Shown here: piece by piece, positions 37,644 to 50,622 of the stretch | How positions within the stretch are numbered: position 1 is the first letter of the stretch | Layout: each line of letters opens with the position of its first letter | Source of the DNA: Gammaproteobacteria bacterium | GTDB taxonomy: Bacteria; Pseudomonadota; Gammaproteobacteria; Xanthomonadales; Wenzhouxiangellaceae | Assembly (NCBI GenBank): GCA_003565625.1 | Contig: PXBD01000067.1 | Span: 1-64,000 of the forward strand | Length of the DNA: 64,000 nucleotides | Direction of reading: 5' to 3' | Translations under genes and position numbers: made by a program | The notes under the pieces: model-generated | Database searches by the model: none | The model's input: the letters and a program-made list of their open reading frames with translations, nothing else | Told to the model about the DNA's origin: nothing

Positions 37644-38878
37644 GGCGTCTCCAGATCGAACGTCAGCAGTGTTTTGACCGGCTTTCTCAACAGCGGACCG
37701 GCCTGGTTGTCGACCGCTCGCAAGCCCTCGATCAGGGCGCGGTCCCAGTAGCTTTCATGGGGCAGATCATCCAGCTCGCCGACCGGCAGTATGAACGCCC
37801 CGCAGCGATAGAGTTCCTCCAGGGTCATTTCGTCGAGGTCGGCCGACAGCAGCCAGTCGCCATCATCGTCAGGATGGATGAAGCGGGCGTCATGAAACCA
37901 GCCGAGGATGCGCCGCAGCTGGCCATCGGTGGCGGCCGACTCGCGGCTGAGCAACTGCCCCGCCGACAAGGCCTCGCCACGCCGCTGGGCCTGCCACAAA
38001 TGTCCCAGCAAGCGGATGGCCAGGAGCAGTTCATGACGCGGACTCCAGCGCCAGTCGGCTCGCCGGTAGTTGAACGTGGTCAGCGCCGCGGCTACGCTGC
38101 CGCCCAGCAACACCACTACCCAGGATACGTAAATCCAGACCAGGAAAAGCGGCACGGCGGCAAGCGCGCCGTACAGGCGCTCGTAGGTGGGGAAATTGGT
38201 CACGTACCAGACAAACCCGGCCTTGGCCAGCTCGAACATCAGGGCCGAGAGGGCAGCTCCGGCCAGGGCATGGTGCCAGCGCACCCGCCGGTTGGGTACG
38301 ACGATGAAAACCAGGGTAAAACCGACCAGGGCGACAAAGAAAGGCGCCAGCTTGAGCATCAGGTCCTGCAGCAGACCGCGCACGATTTCCGGGGCCAGCA
38401 GCGGCAGGGCGGCAAAATATGAAGTCAGCGCCAGGCTGGCGCCAACCAGCAGGGGCCCAAGCGTCAGCACCGCCCAGTAAATGACCAGCCGGTTGACCGG
38501 CCGACGCTGGGTGCGCACCCGCCAGATCCGGTTCAGGCTTTTCTCGATCGTGGCCATCAGCAAGACCGCCGTGGCAATAAGGAACACGGTGCCGGCGCCG
38601 GTCAATCCGGCCGTGCGACCGACAAACTGGGTCAGGTAGTCATGGATGACATCGCCCGCGGCCGGCACGAAATTGGCAAAGATGTAGGCCTCGACCTCAC
38701 CCGCCCAGCGGTCGAATACCGGGAAGGCCGAAATCACCCCGAACATGACCGCCATCAGCGGCACCAGGGCCAGCAGGCTGGTATAGGCCAGCGCCCCGGC
38801 CGCCTCGAAACTGCGATCCTCGCGAAAATGCTCCCACAGGTGATGGCTGAACGCACGCAACCAGCGCGGATCCAGCAA
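37640..38878 (-). CDS. YihY/Rbn-family inner-membrane protein
   Basis: A polytopic membrane protein of the YihY family, once mislabelled RNase BN; function is uncertain. Family motifs are AGALAYTSLLALVPLMAVMFG, FANFVPAAGDVIHDYLTQFV, LNRIWRVRTQRRP, LGPLLVGASLALTSY and TNFPTYERLYGALAAVPLFLVWIYVSW. A cytoplasmic C-terminal extension of about 130 residues looks winged-helix-like. The open frame extends upstream to 39097 but that runs into wrbA; a TTG at 38878 (about 412 residues) is my tentative start. First of three genes with tlpA and acyP. Confidence 0.8.
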   Translation of the reverse strand: MLDPRWLRAFSHHLWEHFREDRSFEAAGALAYTSLLALVPLMAVMFGVISAFPVFDRWAGEVEAYIFANFVPAAGDVIHDYLTQFVGRTAGLTGAGTVFLIATAVLLMATIEKSLNRIWRVRTQRRPVNRLVIYWAVLTLGPLLVGASLALTSYFAALPLLAPEIVRGLLQDLMLKLAPFFVALVGFTLVFIVVPNRRVRWHHALAGAALSALMFELAKAGFVWYVTNFPTYERLYGALAAVPLFLVWIYVSWVVVLLGGSVAAALTTFNYRRADWRWSPRHELLLAIRLLGHLWQAQRRGEALSAGQLLSRESAATDGQLRRILGWFHDARFIHPDDDGDWLLSADLDEMTLEELYRCGAFILPVGELDDLPHESYWDRALIEGLRAVDNQAGPLLRKPVKTLLTFDLETP

Positions 38879-39061
38879 GGCCTCCAGCGGGGTATGGGCA
38901 CGTCCCGTTGACAGCGCTGGCCTACCTTTCTCGTCCCGGCTAGCGTCCGTTGTTGATAAAGTGCTGATGATGATCTCCTGTATCCAGAGCGTAATGGCTA
39001 TCAAAACCACCCGGCCAGGGCCTGTCTCGTCAGCCCCAGCCGTCCGTTGCAAGGTACGATC

Positions 39062-39652
39062 ATGGCCGAAATCCTGATCGTTTGCCACTCCGTGCACGGC
39101 AATACCCTGGCCATGGCCAGGGAAGTTGCACGCGGAGTGGAGTCAGTGGACGGTGCTGCGGCGCGGCTGCGCTCGGTCGCGCCGGTGACTTCGGCAATTG
39201 ATCCGAGGGCGCAGGAGCCGGCCGCCGATCGTCCGGCGCTGGTCGAAGCGGCCGATCTGGCCGAATGCAGCGGCCTCGTGCTCGGCAGCCCGACCCGTTT
39301 CGGCAACATGGCCGCCGCGGTGAAGTATTTTCTCGACGGCACCGGCAGCGAATGGTTTTCCGGCGTACTGGCGGGCAAGCCGGCCGCGGTTTTCACTTCA
39401 ACCGGCAGCCTTCACGGCGGCCAGGAGTCCACCCTGCTGAGCATGATGCTGCCGCTGCTGCACCATGGCATGCTCATCGTTGGATTGCCGTATTCAGAAC
39501 CCGAGCTCTCTTCCACCCGCAGCGGCGGCACACCCTACGGGCCGAGTCACCTGGCCGGAAAAGACAGTGACCGCGCGCTGGATGAAGACGAAACCCGCCT
39601 GTGTCGAGCGCTGGGACGGCGCGTGGCCGACATCGCCCGGCGGCTGGCATGA
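39062..39652 (+). CDS. wrbA: NAD(P)H:quinone oxidoreductase, flavodoxin-like WrbA
   Basis: An FMN-binding quinone reductase, 196 residues. CHSVHGNTLAMA (about 8-19) forms the phosphate loop, LVLGSPTRFGNMAAAVKYFLD (about 76-96) contacts FMN, and STGSLHGGQESTLLSMM is characteristic of WrbA. It is divergent from yihY and overlaps the DUF2069 gene by ATGA. Confidence 0.9.
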   Translation: MAEILIVCHSVHGNTLAMAREVARGVESVDGAAARLRSVAPVTSAIDPRAQEPAADRPALVEAADLAECSGLVLGSPTRFGNMAAAVKYFLDGTGSEWFSGVLAGKPAAVFTSTGSLHGGQESTLLSMMLPLLHHGMLIVGLPYSEPELSSTRSGGTPYGPSHLAGKDSDRALDEDETRLCRALGRRVADIARRLA

Positions 39653-39987
39653 AGACACTGGCGCTGTGTCGGTGGTCGCTACTGGCGTTGATTGCGCTGC
39701 AGCTGGCCTGGTTCGGCTGGTTGCATCCTCCCCAGCAGATCTTCATGGCCGCGGCTCTGATCCTGAGCGTGGGGCCCTTGGTGCTGGTGCTGCCGTTTGC
39801 CTGGAGCCTGCAACCGAAGCCCCTGGTCGTCGCCGGACTGGTCCTGCTGGTGTACTTCTCCGTAGGAGTGATGGAAGCGTGGGCCAACCCCACCGTGCGT
39901 GCACCGGCGCTGGTCCAGGTCGGTCTGATCCTGGTCTACTTCACGGCTCTGGCGACACTTCGGCGGCGGCGCTCTCCGGCCGGGTAA
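39649..39987 (+). CDS. DUF2069 small membrane protein
   Basis: A 112-residue protein of four helices; FAWSLQPKPLVVAGLVLLVYFSVGVMEAW matches the DUF2069 pattern (helix, short polar turn, YF-x-G-x-EAW). Members often sit directly after wrbA in Pseudomonas and Xanthomonas, as here (ATGA overlap). Function is unknown. Its last 47 bases overlap the convergent large gene. Confidence 0.8.
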   Translation: MKTLALCRWSLLALIALQLAWFGWLHPPQQIFMAAALILSVGPLVLVLPFAWSLQPKPLVVAGLVLLVYFSVGVMEAWANPTVRAPALVQVGLILVYFTALATLRRRRSPAG

Positions 39988-42565
39988 TCCGGCCCAGCGC
40001 CAGCAACAGCCTGCGCGCGTGCTCGGCCTCGGGCGAGGGCTGGCCCAGCTCGCGCACCGCGACCGGCACCTGGCGCCAGAGTTCATGAAAGTCGGCCAGG
40101 CGTTCCAGGCCCTCGTCGGCCAGACCCTGCATCAGTCGGCCCTCATCGCGCCGGCGCCGAACCTGATCGCGACCGATCAAACCAGCCGAACCAGTCGTCA
40201 GGGACCGCAGCTGCGTATCGTGGCGAATCAGGCGGGGATAATGCAGTTCCATTACCCGGCGCAGCAAATCGCGGTCATCGCCGAGCCTGGCCAGTGTCGC
40301 CGACAGCGGGTCATCGTCGCCAGTGGCCAGCAACCGGGCGGTCAAGGCACGCTCGCGCCGGCTAACCAGCGCCTCCAGCTCGGCCTGCACGCGCGCGCGC
40401 AGCAGCGCCGGACGCGGCGATTCCAGCACTTCCACCCGATCATTGGTCAGAAACCAGTCGCGCCATTCCGCGCCTGTCGTCCAATTGGCCTGCAGCTGGG
40501 CGTTCGGACTGGTCGGCAAAGACGCGAAGTAGGTCAGCCGGGCAGGCACCAGCCCGCGCCGATCCGACGGTAGCTGGCTGGCCACGGGCTGACCGGCTAG
40601 ATCGGAGGGACAATCCAGGCCCAGAACGTCTTCGCCGGCCCGGGCAAACAGGTAGTGATGCCGCTCTGGCGCGGTCAGGCGCCGGCGGAATACGGTTTCC
40701 GGTCCATTGCCATCGCCCGAGCCATCGTCAAAAGTACCGACCAGCTCAAACGAAAGCCGGCCATGATAGTTGGCAACCTGGTCATCGCCGCGCCGGGCCG
40801 GGCGCATTTCGCGGTCTTCCCAGCGAACCTGGTCGTAGCACAGACCAAGCCGGCCCAGACCCAGCTGATCAGCCATCAGGTAGGTGTTCGGGAACAGGCC
40901 CAGCAATGCGCGGCTGGCGGGCAACTCAACCCGGGCAGCACAGGTCATGCCGCCCTCGCAGGGTCGAACGCTCAGACCCTCGGGACGGTAGGTGGTGATC
41001 TGGTCTACGTCACCATCCAGGTCGATATCCGAACCCGGCCGGGTCTGCTCTTCCTTGAAGACTTGATACGCGTTTTCCAGGGCAGTACGAAAGTCCGCCA
41101 GTGAGCGCCCATACCCCACCAGGATACGACTGACCGGATCCAGCCGCTGCCCGCCGTGGCCACTGACGCAGTCCAGCCACGCCGTGCGGGTCGCTTTCTG
41201 GGCCTCGATGCGTTCCTCAAACGACAGCAGTGCCTGCTGCCAGCGCGCGGCGCTGAAAAACACCGGGCGCTGCGGCACCCAGCTGGCCAGAACCTGGGCA
41301 ATGATCGACCACTCCAGGGGATTGCTCCAGACCGGCTGTTCGCACTGGGTCTGCAATTGCCGATCCAGATAGCCATCGAGATACCGGGCCCGCTGCCAGC
41401 TGACCAGGTCCATCTCGCGGCGCAGGAATTCCGGCGCAAACGGCCCGGTCGCCCCGCCCACCAGTTCTTCGCTGTCCAGACCCGTATCAAGCAGGGCAAA
41501 CAGGCGCTCGGGACATTGTTCGAAAACCTCGCGCGGCAGCGGTCCGATCAGGTCAGGCACCGGATGACAATCCTCGATTGCCCGATTGATGCGCTCGCGC
41601 ACCGGCTGATCCAGATAGAACGCCGCGTCCGGCACGAACAGCGCCAGCCGGAAGTAGGCATCCGCCAGTTGCTCCAGGGCGCGATGGCGTGCCGGCGGCT
41701 GCTCGCTGAGAAAAGCAGCGGCATCCTCCAGCTGGGCAACCACCACCGGCAGCCCCGTGTCCACCCGGCTCAGTCTGCCCAGTCCAACCTCGCTGATCTG
41801 CGCCAGCAACTCGCGCTGAGGCTCAAGGTCTGGCATTGGATCTGCCACGGTCAACCAGGCCAGGCTCTCAAACAGCTGCCAGACCGCGCGCAGTTCGTCT
41901 TCCCGCTCCCAACCGGCTCGGCTTGCCGCCATGGCCATGCTGGCCAGGATCTGGACACGCATTGCCGTATCCGCCCCGGGCAACATGGCGGCCAGGCGGG
42001 CACGTTCGTCTGCCGCCGAGCGCTCGAAGGCCTCGGCTTGGCGGGCAAGGGCGGCCGGCCCGGCCCAGAACGCGGCAAGCTGCAGGTCCACATCCTCGAT
42101 CTCGGCGGCCAGCAGACGCGCGCGCAGTTGCTCCCAGACTTGCTCGGGATCGAGCGCGGCCGCCATCCCGCGCGCCCCTGCAATGGCCGGCGCTCCGGAC
42201 CATGCCGCGCCCCCAACCAGCGCCTCGGCAAGAACAGGGCGAACCCCGGGCGAAAGTGGCTCCAGCGCGCGTGCCTGGACCAGCCAGCCCAGGCTCCCGT
42301 CCAGCAGCACTGCAGGCAGGGGCTGGTCGCGCTCGGTCTGGCGCGCCAGGGTCAGCGCACGAAGTTCCACCTGCCGGCGCCACTGGGTCGGATCGGCCGT
42401 CGGGTCTTGCAGCCAGGCCGCAGCAGCTTCTGTCCGGATGCGCGCCTCGACCGCTGTCTGTGGCAGCCAGTGCCACTGCGGCAGCGCTGCCGGCTCCAGC
42501 GGCGGCAGTGCCCACCCCGCCAGCGGCCAAATCAGAAGAACAATCAACAGGGTCGCGGTTTTCAT
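39941..42565 (-). CDS. Large exported protein of unknown function
   Basis: I do not recognise this protein of about 874 residues. It has a signal peptide (MKTATLLIVLLIWPLAGWA), then a long Ala/Leu/Arg-rich helical region (about 20-500) that looks solenoid-like, then a mixed domain with DIDLDGDVDQI (calcium-loop-like), paired Cys (RPCEGGMTC) and beta-rich sequence (about 530-700), then a final charged helical section. The sequence is periplasmic or surface-exposed by inference. Start at MKTATLL, divergent from the mini-asparaginase with a 56-base gap containing TATACT. Confidence 0.75.
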   Translation of the reverse strand: MKTATLLIVLLIWPLAGWALPPLEPAALPQWHWLPQTAVEARIRTEAAAAWLQDPTADPTQWRRQVELRALTLARQTERDQPLPAVLLDGSLGWLVQARALEPLSPGVRPVLAEALVGGAAWSGAPAIAGARGMAAALDPEQVWEQLRARLLAAEIEDVDLQLAAFWAGPAALARQAEAFERSAADERARLAAMLPGADTAMRVQILASMAMAASRAGWEREDELRAVWQLFESLAWLTVADPMPDLEPQRELLAQISEVGLGRLSRVDTGLPVVVAQLEDAAAFLSEQPPARHRALEQLADAYFRLALFVPDAAFYLDQPVRERINRAIEDCHPVPDLIGPLPREVFEQCPERLFALLDTGLDSEELVGGATGPFAPEFLRREMDLVSWQRARYLDGYLDRQLQTQCEQPVWSNPLEWSIIAQVLASWVPQRPVFFSAARWQQALLSFEERIEAQKATRTAWLDCVSGHGGQRLDPVSRILVGYGRSLADFRTALENAYQVFKEEQTRPGSDIDLDGDVDQITTYRPEGLSVRPCEGGMTCAARVELPASRALLGLFPNTYLMADQLGLGRLGLCYDQVRWEDREMRPARRGDDQVANYHGRLSFELVGTFDDGSGDGNGPETVFRRRLTAPERHHYLFARAGEDVLGLDCPSDLAGQPVASQLPSDRRGLVPARLTYFASLPTSPNAQLQANWTTGAEWRDWFLTNDRVEVLESPRPALLRARVQAELEALVSRRERALTARLLATGDDDPLSATLARLGDDRDLLRRVMELHYPRLIRHDTQLRSLTTGSAGLIGRDQVRRRRDEGRLMQGLADEGLERLADFHELWRQVPVAVRELGQPSPEAEHARRLLLALGRITRPESAAAEVSPEP

Positions 42566-42621
42566 CGCCGCTATACTACTGCACCTGCCCCGCTTCGCCC
42601 TTCCCGGCACTGGCCACTGTT

Positions 42622-43107
42622 TTGGAAAACCTCAACATCATCACCACCGGCGGTACGATCGACAAGATCTACTACGACGACAAATCGGACTACAAGATCG
42701 GTGAGCCGGAAATCGGTCGCATTCTGAACGCCATGAACGTCGCGTTTCGCTGGGAGGTCCGGGCCCTGATGCGCAAGGACTCGCTGCACATGACCGACAG
42801 CGATCGCAGCCTGATTCGCGAGGCGGTGCTGGCCAGCGAAGATCGCCACTACCTGATCACCCACGGCACCGACAGCATGACCGACACAGCGGCCCTCCTT
42901 GCCGATGCCGGCGACCGGGTCATCGTGATGACCGGGGCCCTGCATCCGGCCCGTTTTATCGATTCGGACGCGGTGTTCAACATCGGCTGTGCCATCGGCG
43001 CAGTCCAGACTCTGCCGCCGGGCGTATGGGTCGTCATGAACGGCCAGGTCTGGGACCCGGCCCACGTGCGCAAGAATCGCGCCGAGAATCGCTTCGAGGC
43101 TTGCTGA
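42622..43107 (+). CDS. Short asparaginase-domain protein
   Basis: A 161-residue protein equal to only the N-terminal domain of L-asparaginase. It has the first threonine motif NIITTGGTIDK (T12) and the second LITHGTDSMTDTA (T83-D84), but lacks the C-terminal domain that completes the active site of standard enzymes. Such single-domain versions are found in proteobacteria; activity is uncertain. It starts at TTG; longer upstream readings run antisense through the neighbouring gene and are rejected. Its stop abuts the convergent gcvT stop with no gap. Confidence 0.8.
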   Translation: MENLNIITTGGTIDKIYYDDKSDYKIGEPEIGRILNAMNVAFRWEVRALMRKDSLHMTDSDRSLIREAVLASEDRHYLITHGTDSMTDTAALLADAGDRVIVMTGALHPARFIDSDAVFNIGCAIGAVQTLPPGVWVVMNGQVWDPAHVRKNRAENRFEAC

Positions 43108-44178
43108 TTACACCTTCACCTGGCCGTTGCGCACGAACGGAGGCTTGACAATGCGCGCGCTCAAGCGCTTGCCGCGCAGTTCAACCTCGGCCTCGGTCGC
43201 ATCACCGGCCGGGATGCGAGCCAGGGCGATCGGACATCCAATCGTGGGGGAAAAACTGCCGCTGGTGACACGGCCTTCGCCTTCTGAGGTGTGCACCGGC
43301 GCGCCGCTGCGCGGAATCGCGCCCTTGCCCAGAACCAGCCCGACCAGACGCTCCGGCACGCCGGCCTCTCGCTGGGCCAGGAGCGCGGCCCGACCAATGA
43401 AATCGCGCTCGGCCGGTTCAAAAGCCACGGTCCAGCCCAGATTGGAGACCAGCGGTGTCGTACTGGTGTCCATGTCCTGACCATACAGGTTCAGACCGGC
43501 TTCCAGGCGCAACGAATCGCGTGCGCCCAGCCCGCACGGCCGAACGCCGGCTTCGACCAGCCGTTGCCAACAGTTCATCGCCTCGGACGCCGGCAGCAGC
43601 AGCTCGAAACCGTCTTCGCCGGTATAGCCGGTGCGGGCAACAAAGTAATCGCCCTGCAGCCCAAAACGAAAAGGCCTGACCTCGCTCAAGGAAGGGGCGG
43701 CCAGCACCCCGATCACCCGGTCGCGAGCCAGCGGGCCTTGCACGGCGATCATCGCCAGGTCGGCGCGTTCTTCCACCTGAACGACAAAACCCTGGCTGCG
43801 TGCCCGCATCCAGGCCAGATCAGCCTGGCGGGTCGCGGCATTGACCACGGTCCGGAAAAAACCATCCTCGACGCGATAGGTAATCAAGTCGTCGATCACG
43901 CCGCCCTGCTCATCCAGCATGCAGCCATACAGCGCCTGGCCATCAACGATCCGGGCCACATCGTTGGCCAGCAAGTAGCGCAGGTACTGTTCAGCGCCGG
44001 CACCGCGGATATCGACCACGGTCATGTGAGAGACATCGAACATCCCGGCCTGGCCGCGCACAGCATGATGCTCATCGACCTGGGATCCGTAATGGATCGG
44101 CAACGCCCAGCCGGCAAAGTCCACCAGCTTGCCGCCGGCGTCGAGGTGGGCCTGGTGAAGAGGGGTGGTCTGTCTCAT
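43108..44178 (-). CDS. gcvT: Glycine cleavage system T protein (aminomethyltransferase)
   Basis: Transfers the methylene unit from the H-protein to tetrahydrofolate. The 356-residue protein has TTPLHQAHLDAGGKLVDFAGW (N-terminus), FDVSHMTVVDIRG, the folate-site ARTGYTGEDGFELLLP, GLGARDSLRLEAGLNLYGQDMD, and the C-terminal FVRNGQ. It starts five bases after eno on the same strand. gcvH and gcvP are not in this window, so it is separated from its partners. Confidence 0.94.
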   Translation of the reverse strand: MRQTTPLHQAHLDAGGKLVDFAGWALPIHYGSQVDEHHAVRGQAGMFDVSHMTVVDIRGAGAEQYLRYLLANDVARIVDGQALYGCMLDEQGGVIDDLITYRVEDGFFRTVVNAATRQADLAWMRARSQGFVVQVEERADLAMIAVQGPLARDRVIGVLAAPSLSEVRPFRFGLQGDYFVARTGYTGEDGFELLLPASEAMNCWQRLVEAGVRPCGLGARDSLRLEAGLNLYGQDMDTSTTPLVSNLGWTVAFEPAERDFIGRAALLAQREAGVPERLVGLVLGKGAIPRSGAPVHTSEGEGRVTSGSFSPTIGCPIALARIPAGDATEAEVELRGKRLSARIVKPPFVRNGQVKV

Positions 44179-44183
44179 CTGCG

Positions 44184-47982
<3,799 letters not shown>

Positions 47983-48010
47983 CTAAAAAGTCTCGGTCCG
48001 GCCTTTCATT

Positions 48011-48754
48011 CTACCCGAAAGATCGGGCTTGCTCCTCGCCCCGACCGAGCCAGATCATGCTCGCCATACGACCGCAGCGCCCGTCGCGGCGATAGGAAAA
48101 AAACCGCGTCGGGTCAGCGGCCGTGCACAGCCGGCAATCATGGACCCGTCCGACCCCGGCGCGTTCCAGGAGCCGGCGCGCAATCCATTTCAGGTCCGCA
48201 TGCAGGCAGCCGTCCGCTGCCAGCTCAAAGCCCCCCGCCAGATCCGAACCCAAGGCCAGAAACGCGGTCCGTACCGGCTCACCGACAACGTAGTGTTCAG
48301 GCCCAATGCCGGGGCCAATCCAGGCGCTCAGGCCCGCGGGCGCCACCGGCAAGGCCTCCACCAGGCGACCCAGCACGTTGGCGGCCAGGCCGCGCCATCC
48401 GGCATGCGCTGCGGCCACCAGCCGGGCCTGGCCGTCGGCCACCAGCACGGGCAAACAGTCGGCGGTCTGGATGGCAAGCACGGCACCGCGGCGGTCGCTC
48501 CAGGCCGCATCGGCCTCGATCCCGGGCTGCCACTCATCCAGATGGATGACGCGCGTGCCATGCACCTGGCGCAGCCAGTGCGGCGGTCCCGGCAGTCTCT
48601 GCTGCAGGCGCCGGCGATTCTCGCTCACGGCAGCAGGATCATCGCCGCAGGCGTCACCCAGGTTCAGGCTTGCCCAGGGGCCCGTGCTGACCCCACCCGA
48701 CCGGGTGGTGCTCAAAGCCGATACCCCGGCCGGCAAGCCGTCAGGGAGAATCAT
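48011..48754 (-). CDS. pgeF: Peptidoglycan editing factor PgeF (YfiH, multicopper-oxidase-like fold)
   Basis: A cytoplasmic amidohydrolase that removes wrongly incorporated L-Ser from UDP-MurNAc precursors; related proteins show purine nucleoside or laccase activity. The 247-residue product has the metal and active-site motifs LNLGDACGDDPAAVSENR, QVHGTRVI, QTADCLPVLVAD and AAAHAGWRGLA. Start MILPDGLP lies 14 bases inside the rluD end. Confidence 0.9.
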   Translation of the reverse strand: MILPDGLPAGVSALSTTRSGGVSTGPWASLNLGDACGDDPAAVSENRRRLQQRLPGPPHWLRQVHGTRVIHLDEWQPGIEADAAWSDRRGAVLAIQTADCLPVLVADGQARLVAAAHAGWRGLAANVLGRLVEALPVAPAGLSAWIGPGIGPEHYVVGEPVRTAFLALGSDLAGGFELAADGCLHADLKWIARRLLERAGVGRVHDCRLCTAADPTRFFSYRRDGRCGRMASMIWLGRGEEQARSFG

Positions 48755-49703
48755 TGACGTCACTGACGGCGAGACGATCGATGAGCTCAGCCATATCGGC
48801 CGGCAGCGGCGCGGAAACCGCAATCGGCACTCCGCTGGCGGGATGGGCCAGCGCCAACTCGACGGCATGCAGCGCCTGGCGCCCGAAGCCCTGCCAGGCC
48901 GCACGCTGATCTTCGTTCAAGCCCTTGGGCACGCCGTGCCGACCGTATACGGGATCGCCCACGATGGGATGGCGAATCTGGGCCAGGTGAACCCGAATCT
49001 GATGGGTCCGGCCGGTCTCGAGGCTCACCTCCAGCAGAGTGCCGCCGGCCAGGCGTTTGCCGATCCGGTAGTGGGTGATGGCCGGACGGCCATCGCGGCG
49101 GACCACCTGGCGCCGGCGATCCACCGGGTGGCGACCGATCGGTTCATTAATCCGGCCACCGGCGATCGGATGCCCCCAGATCAGGGCAAGATACTTGCGC
49201 TGGATGGCGCGCTGTTTCATCGCCCGAACCAGGCGATGATGACTGGCCGGCGTTCGCGCAATGACCAGGCAACCGCTGGTGTCCTTGTCGAGGCGATGAA
49301 TCAGGCCGGCGCGCGGCAACGCGGCCAGGCCGGCATCGTGATGGAGGAGTGCGTTGACCAGGGTGCCATCAGGATTGCCTGAACCGGGGTGGACCACCAG
49401 GCCCGGCGGCTTGTTGACGATGATCAGTTCGCAATCTTCAAACAAAACCTCCAGTTCGATCGCTTCGGGGGCAGGGCTGTCGGCGCGCGCTGTCCACTTG
49501 GTATCAAGAACCACCTCCTCGCCTGCGGCCACTGCGTGGCGCGGCTTCACGCACTTGCCATTGACCAGGATTTCGCCGCCGCGGATCCACCCGGCCAGAC
49601 GACTGCGGGAGAAATCCGGCCAGGATCTGGCCAGCAACTGATCCAGGCGCTGACCGGCCTGCTCGGGGGTCACAGTCAGGCGCTGCAGAACGCGATCGCT
49701 CAT
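48741..49703 (-). CDS. rluD: Ribosomal large subunit pseudouridine synthase D
   Basis: Modifies uridines 1911, 1915 and 1917 of helix 69 in 23S rRNA. The 320-residue protein has an N-terminal S4 domain (QRLDQLLARSWPDFSRSRLAGWIRGGEILVNG) and the catalytic HRLDKDTSGCLVIA motif, with the Asp nucleophile. Divergent from bamD and followed by pgeF, an order common in Gammaproteobacteria. Confidence 0.94.
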   Translation of the reverse strand: MSDRVLQRLTVTPEQAGQRLDQLLARSWPDFSRSRLAGWIRGGEILVNGKCVKPRHAVAAGEEVVLDTKWTARADSPAPEAIELEVLFEDCELIIVNKPPGLVVHPGSGNPDGTLVNALLHHDAGLAALPRAGLIHRLDKDTSGCLVIARTPASHHRLVRAMKQRAIQRKYLALIWGHPIAGGRINEPIGRHPVDRRRQVVRRDGRPAITHYRIGKRLAGGTLLEVSLETGRTHQIRVHLAQIRHPIVGDPVYGRHGVPKGLNEDQRAAWQGFGRQALHAVELALAHPASGVPIAVSAPLPADMAELIDRLAVSDVNDSP

Positions 49704-49812
49704 CGTAACGACCGCCGGGCACAGACGATTGCGCCGATTAACGACGATTTACCCCACAATCTGCGATCATGTATGGCCATATCGGTATTCGACCCTTATC
49801 ATTCGCGCCATT

Positions 49813-50622
49813 ATGCAGACTCTTTCCGATCCTCGCCCGTACCGGGCCCTCCTGTCGATTCTCCTTGTCCTGACCCTGGCCTTTGCCGTTGGCTGTGGTC
49901 GCGAGACGCGCGAGGATGACCGCGGCGCCGAAGAACTCTATGCCGAAGCCCAGCGCGCCTTGAACGCGCGCAACTTCAGCGCCGCCATCGACCTGTACCG
50001 GCAGTTGACGACCCGTTTCCCGTTCGGCCGCCACGCCGAGCAGGCCCAGCTGGATATGGCCTATGCCATGTACCGCGGCAACCAGCCCGAACGCGCGCTG
50101 ACCACGCTGGACCGCTTCATCCGCACCTACCCGACCCATCCCAACGTCGACTATGCCTGGTACCTCAAAGGCCTGGTTCACTACGAGCAGTCCATGGGCT
50201 TTCTACGGCGGCTGTTTCCCGACCAAGTCGTCGATCGTGACCAGCAAAGCGCACGCCAGGCCTTCGCCGAATTCCGCGAGCTGGTGCAGCGCTATCCGCA
50301 AAGCCGCTACGTGGCGGATGCCCGACAGCGAATGGTCTTCCTGCGCAATATCATGGCCGACTACGAGATCGAGGTTGGCGAGTACTACTTTCGGCGCGGA
50401 GCGTATGTGGCCGCCCTCAACCGGGCCCGCTACACCATCGAACATTTCCCCGGCGCTCCGGCCAACGTCAAGGCGCTGGAACTGATGGAGCGCTCTTTTC
50501 AGCGACTCGAGCTGGACGAACTGGCCGAAGACACGCGCTATGTCCTGGAGTACAGCTACCCGGACCTGCTCGACCGGACCGAGCGCGAAAGCCTGCTGCG
50601 GCGCCTGTGGCCCTTCGACTAG
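49813..50622 (+). CDS. bamD: Outer-membrane assembly lipoprotein BamD
   Basis: An essential TPR lipoprotein of the BAM complex. The 269-residue product has a lipobox-type signal (LTLAFAVGC), then TPR repeats (AEELYAEAQRALNARNFSAAIDLY; AQLDMAYAMYRGNQPERAL; the NVDYAWYLKGLVHYEQSMGFLRR section). Upstream in-frame codons are rejected because the signal peptide begins at this ATG. No strong Shine-Dalgarno is visible. It overlaps ispA by 16 bases. Confidence 0.93.
   Translation: MQTLSDPRPYRALLSILLVLTLAFAVGCGRETREDDRGAEELYAEAQRALNARNFSAAIDLYRQLTTRFPFGRHAEQAQLDMAYAMYRGNQPERALTTLDRFIRTYPTHPNVDYAWYLKGLVHYEQSMGFLRRLFPDQVVDRDQQSARQAFAEFRELVQRYPQSRYVADARQRMVFLRNIMADYEIEVGEYYFRRGAYVAALNRARYTIEHFPGAPANVKALELMERSFQRLELDELAEDTRYVLEYSYPDLLDRTERESLLRRLWPFD

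Noticed and set aside
41156-42727. 523-codon plus-strand frame
   Set aside because: Antisense to the exported unknown protein, whose minus frame begins with a convincing signal peptide.
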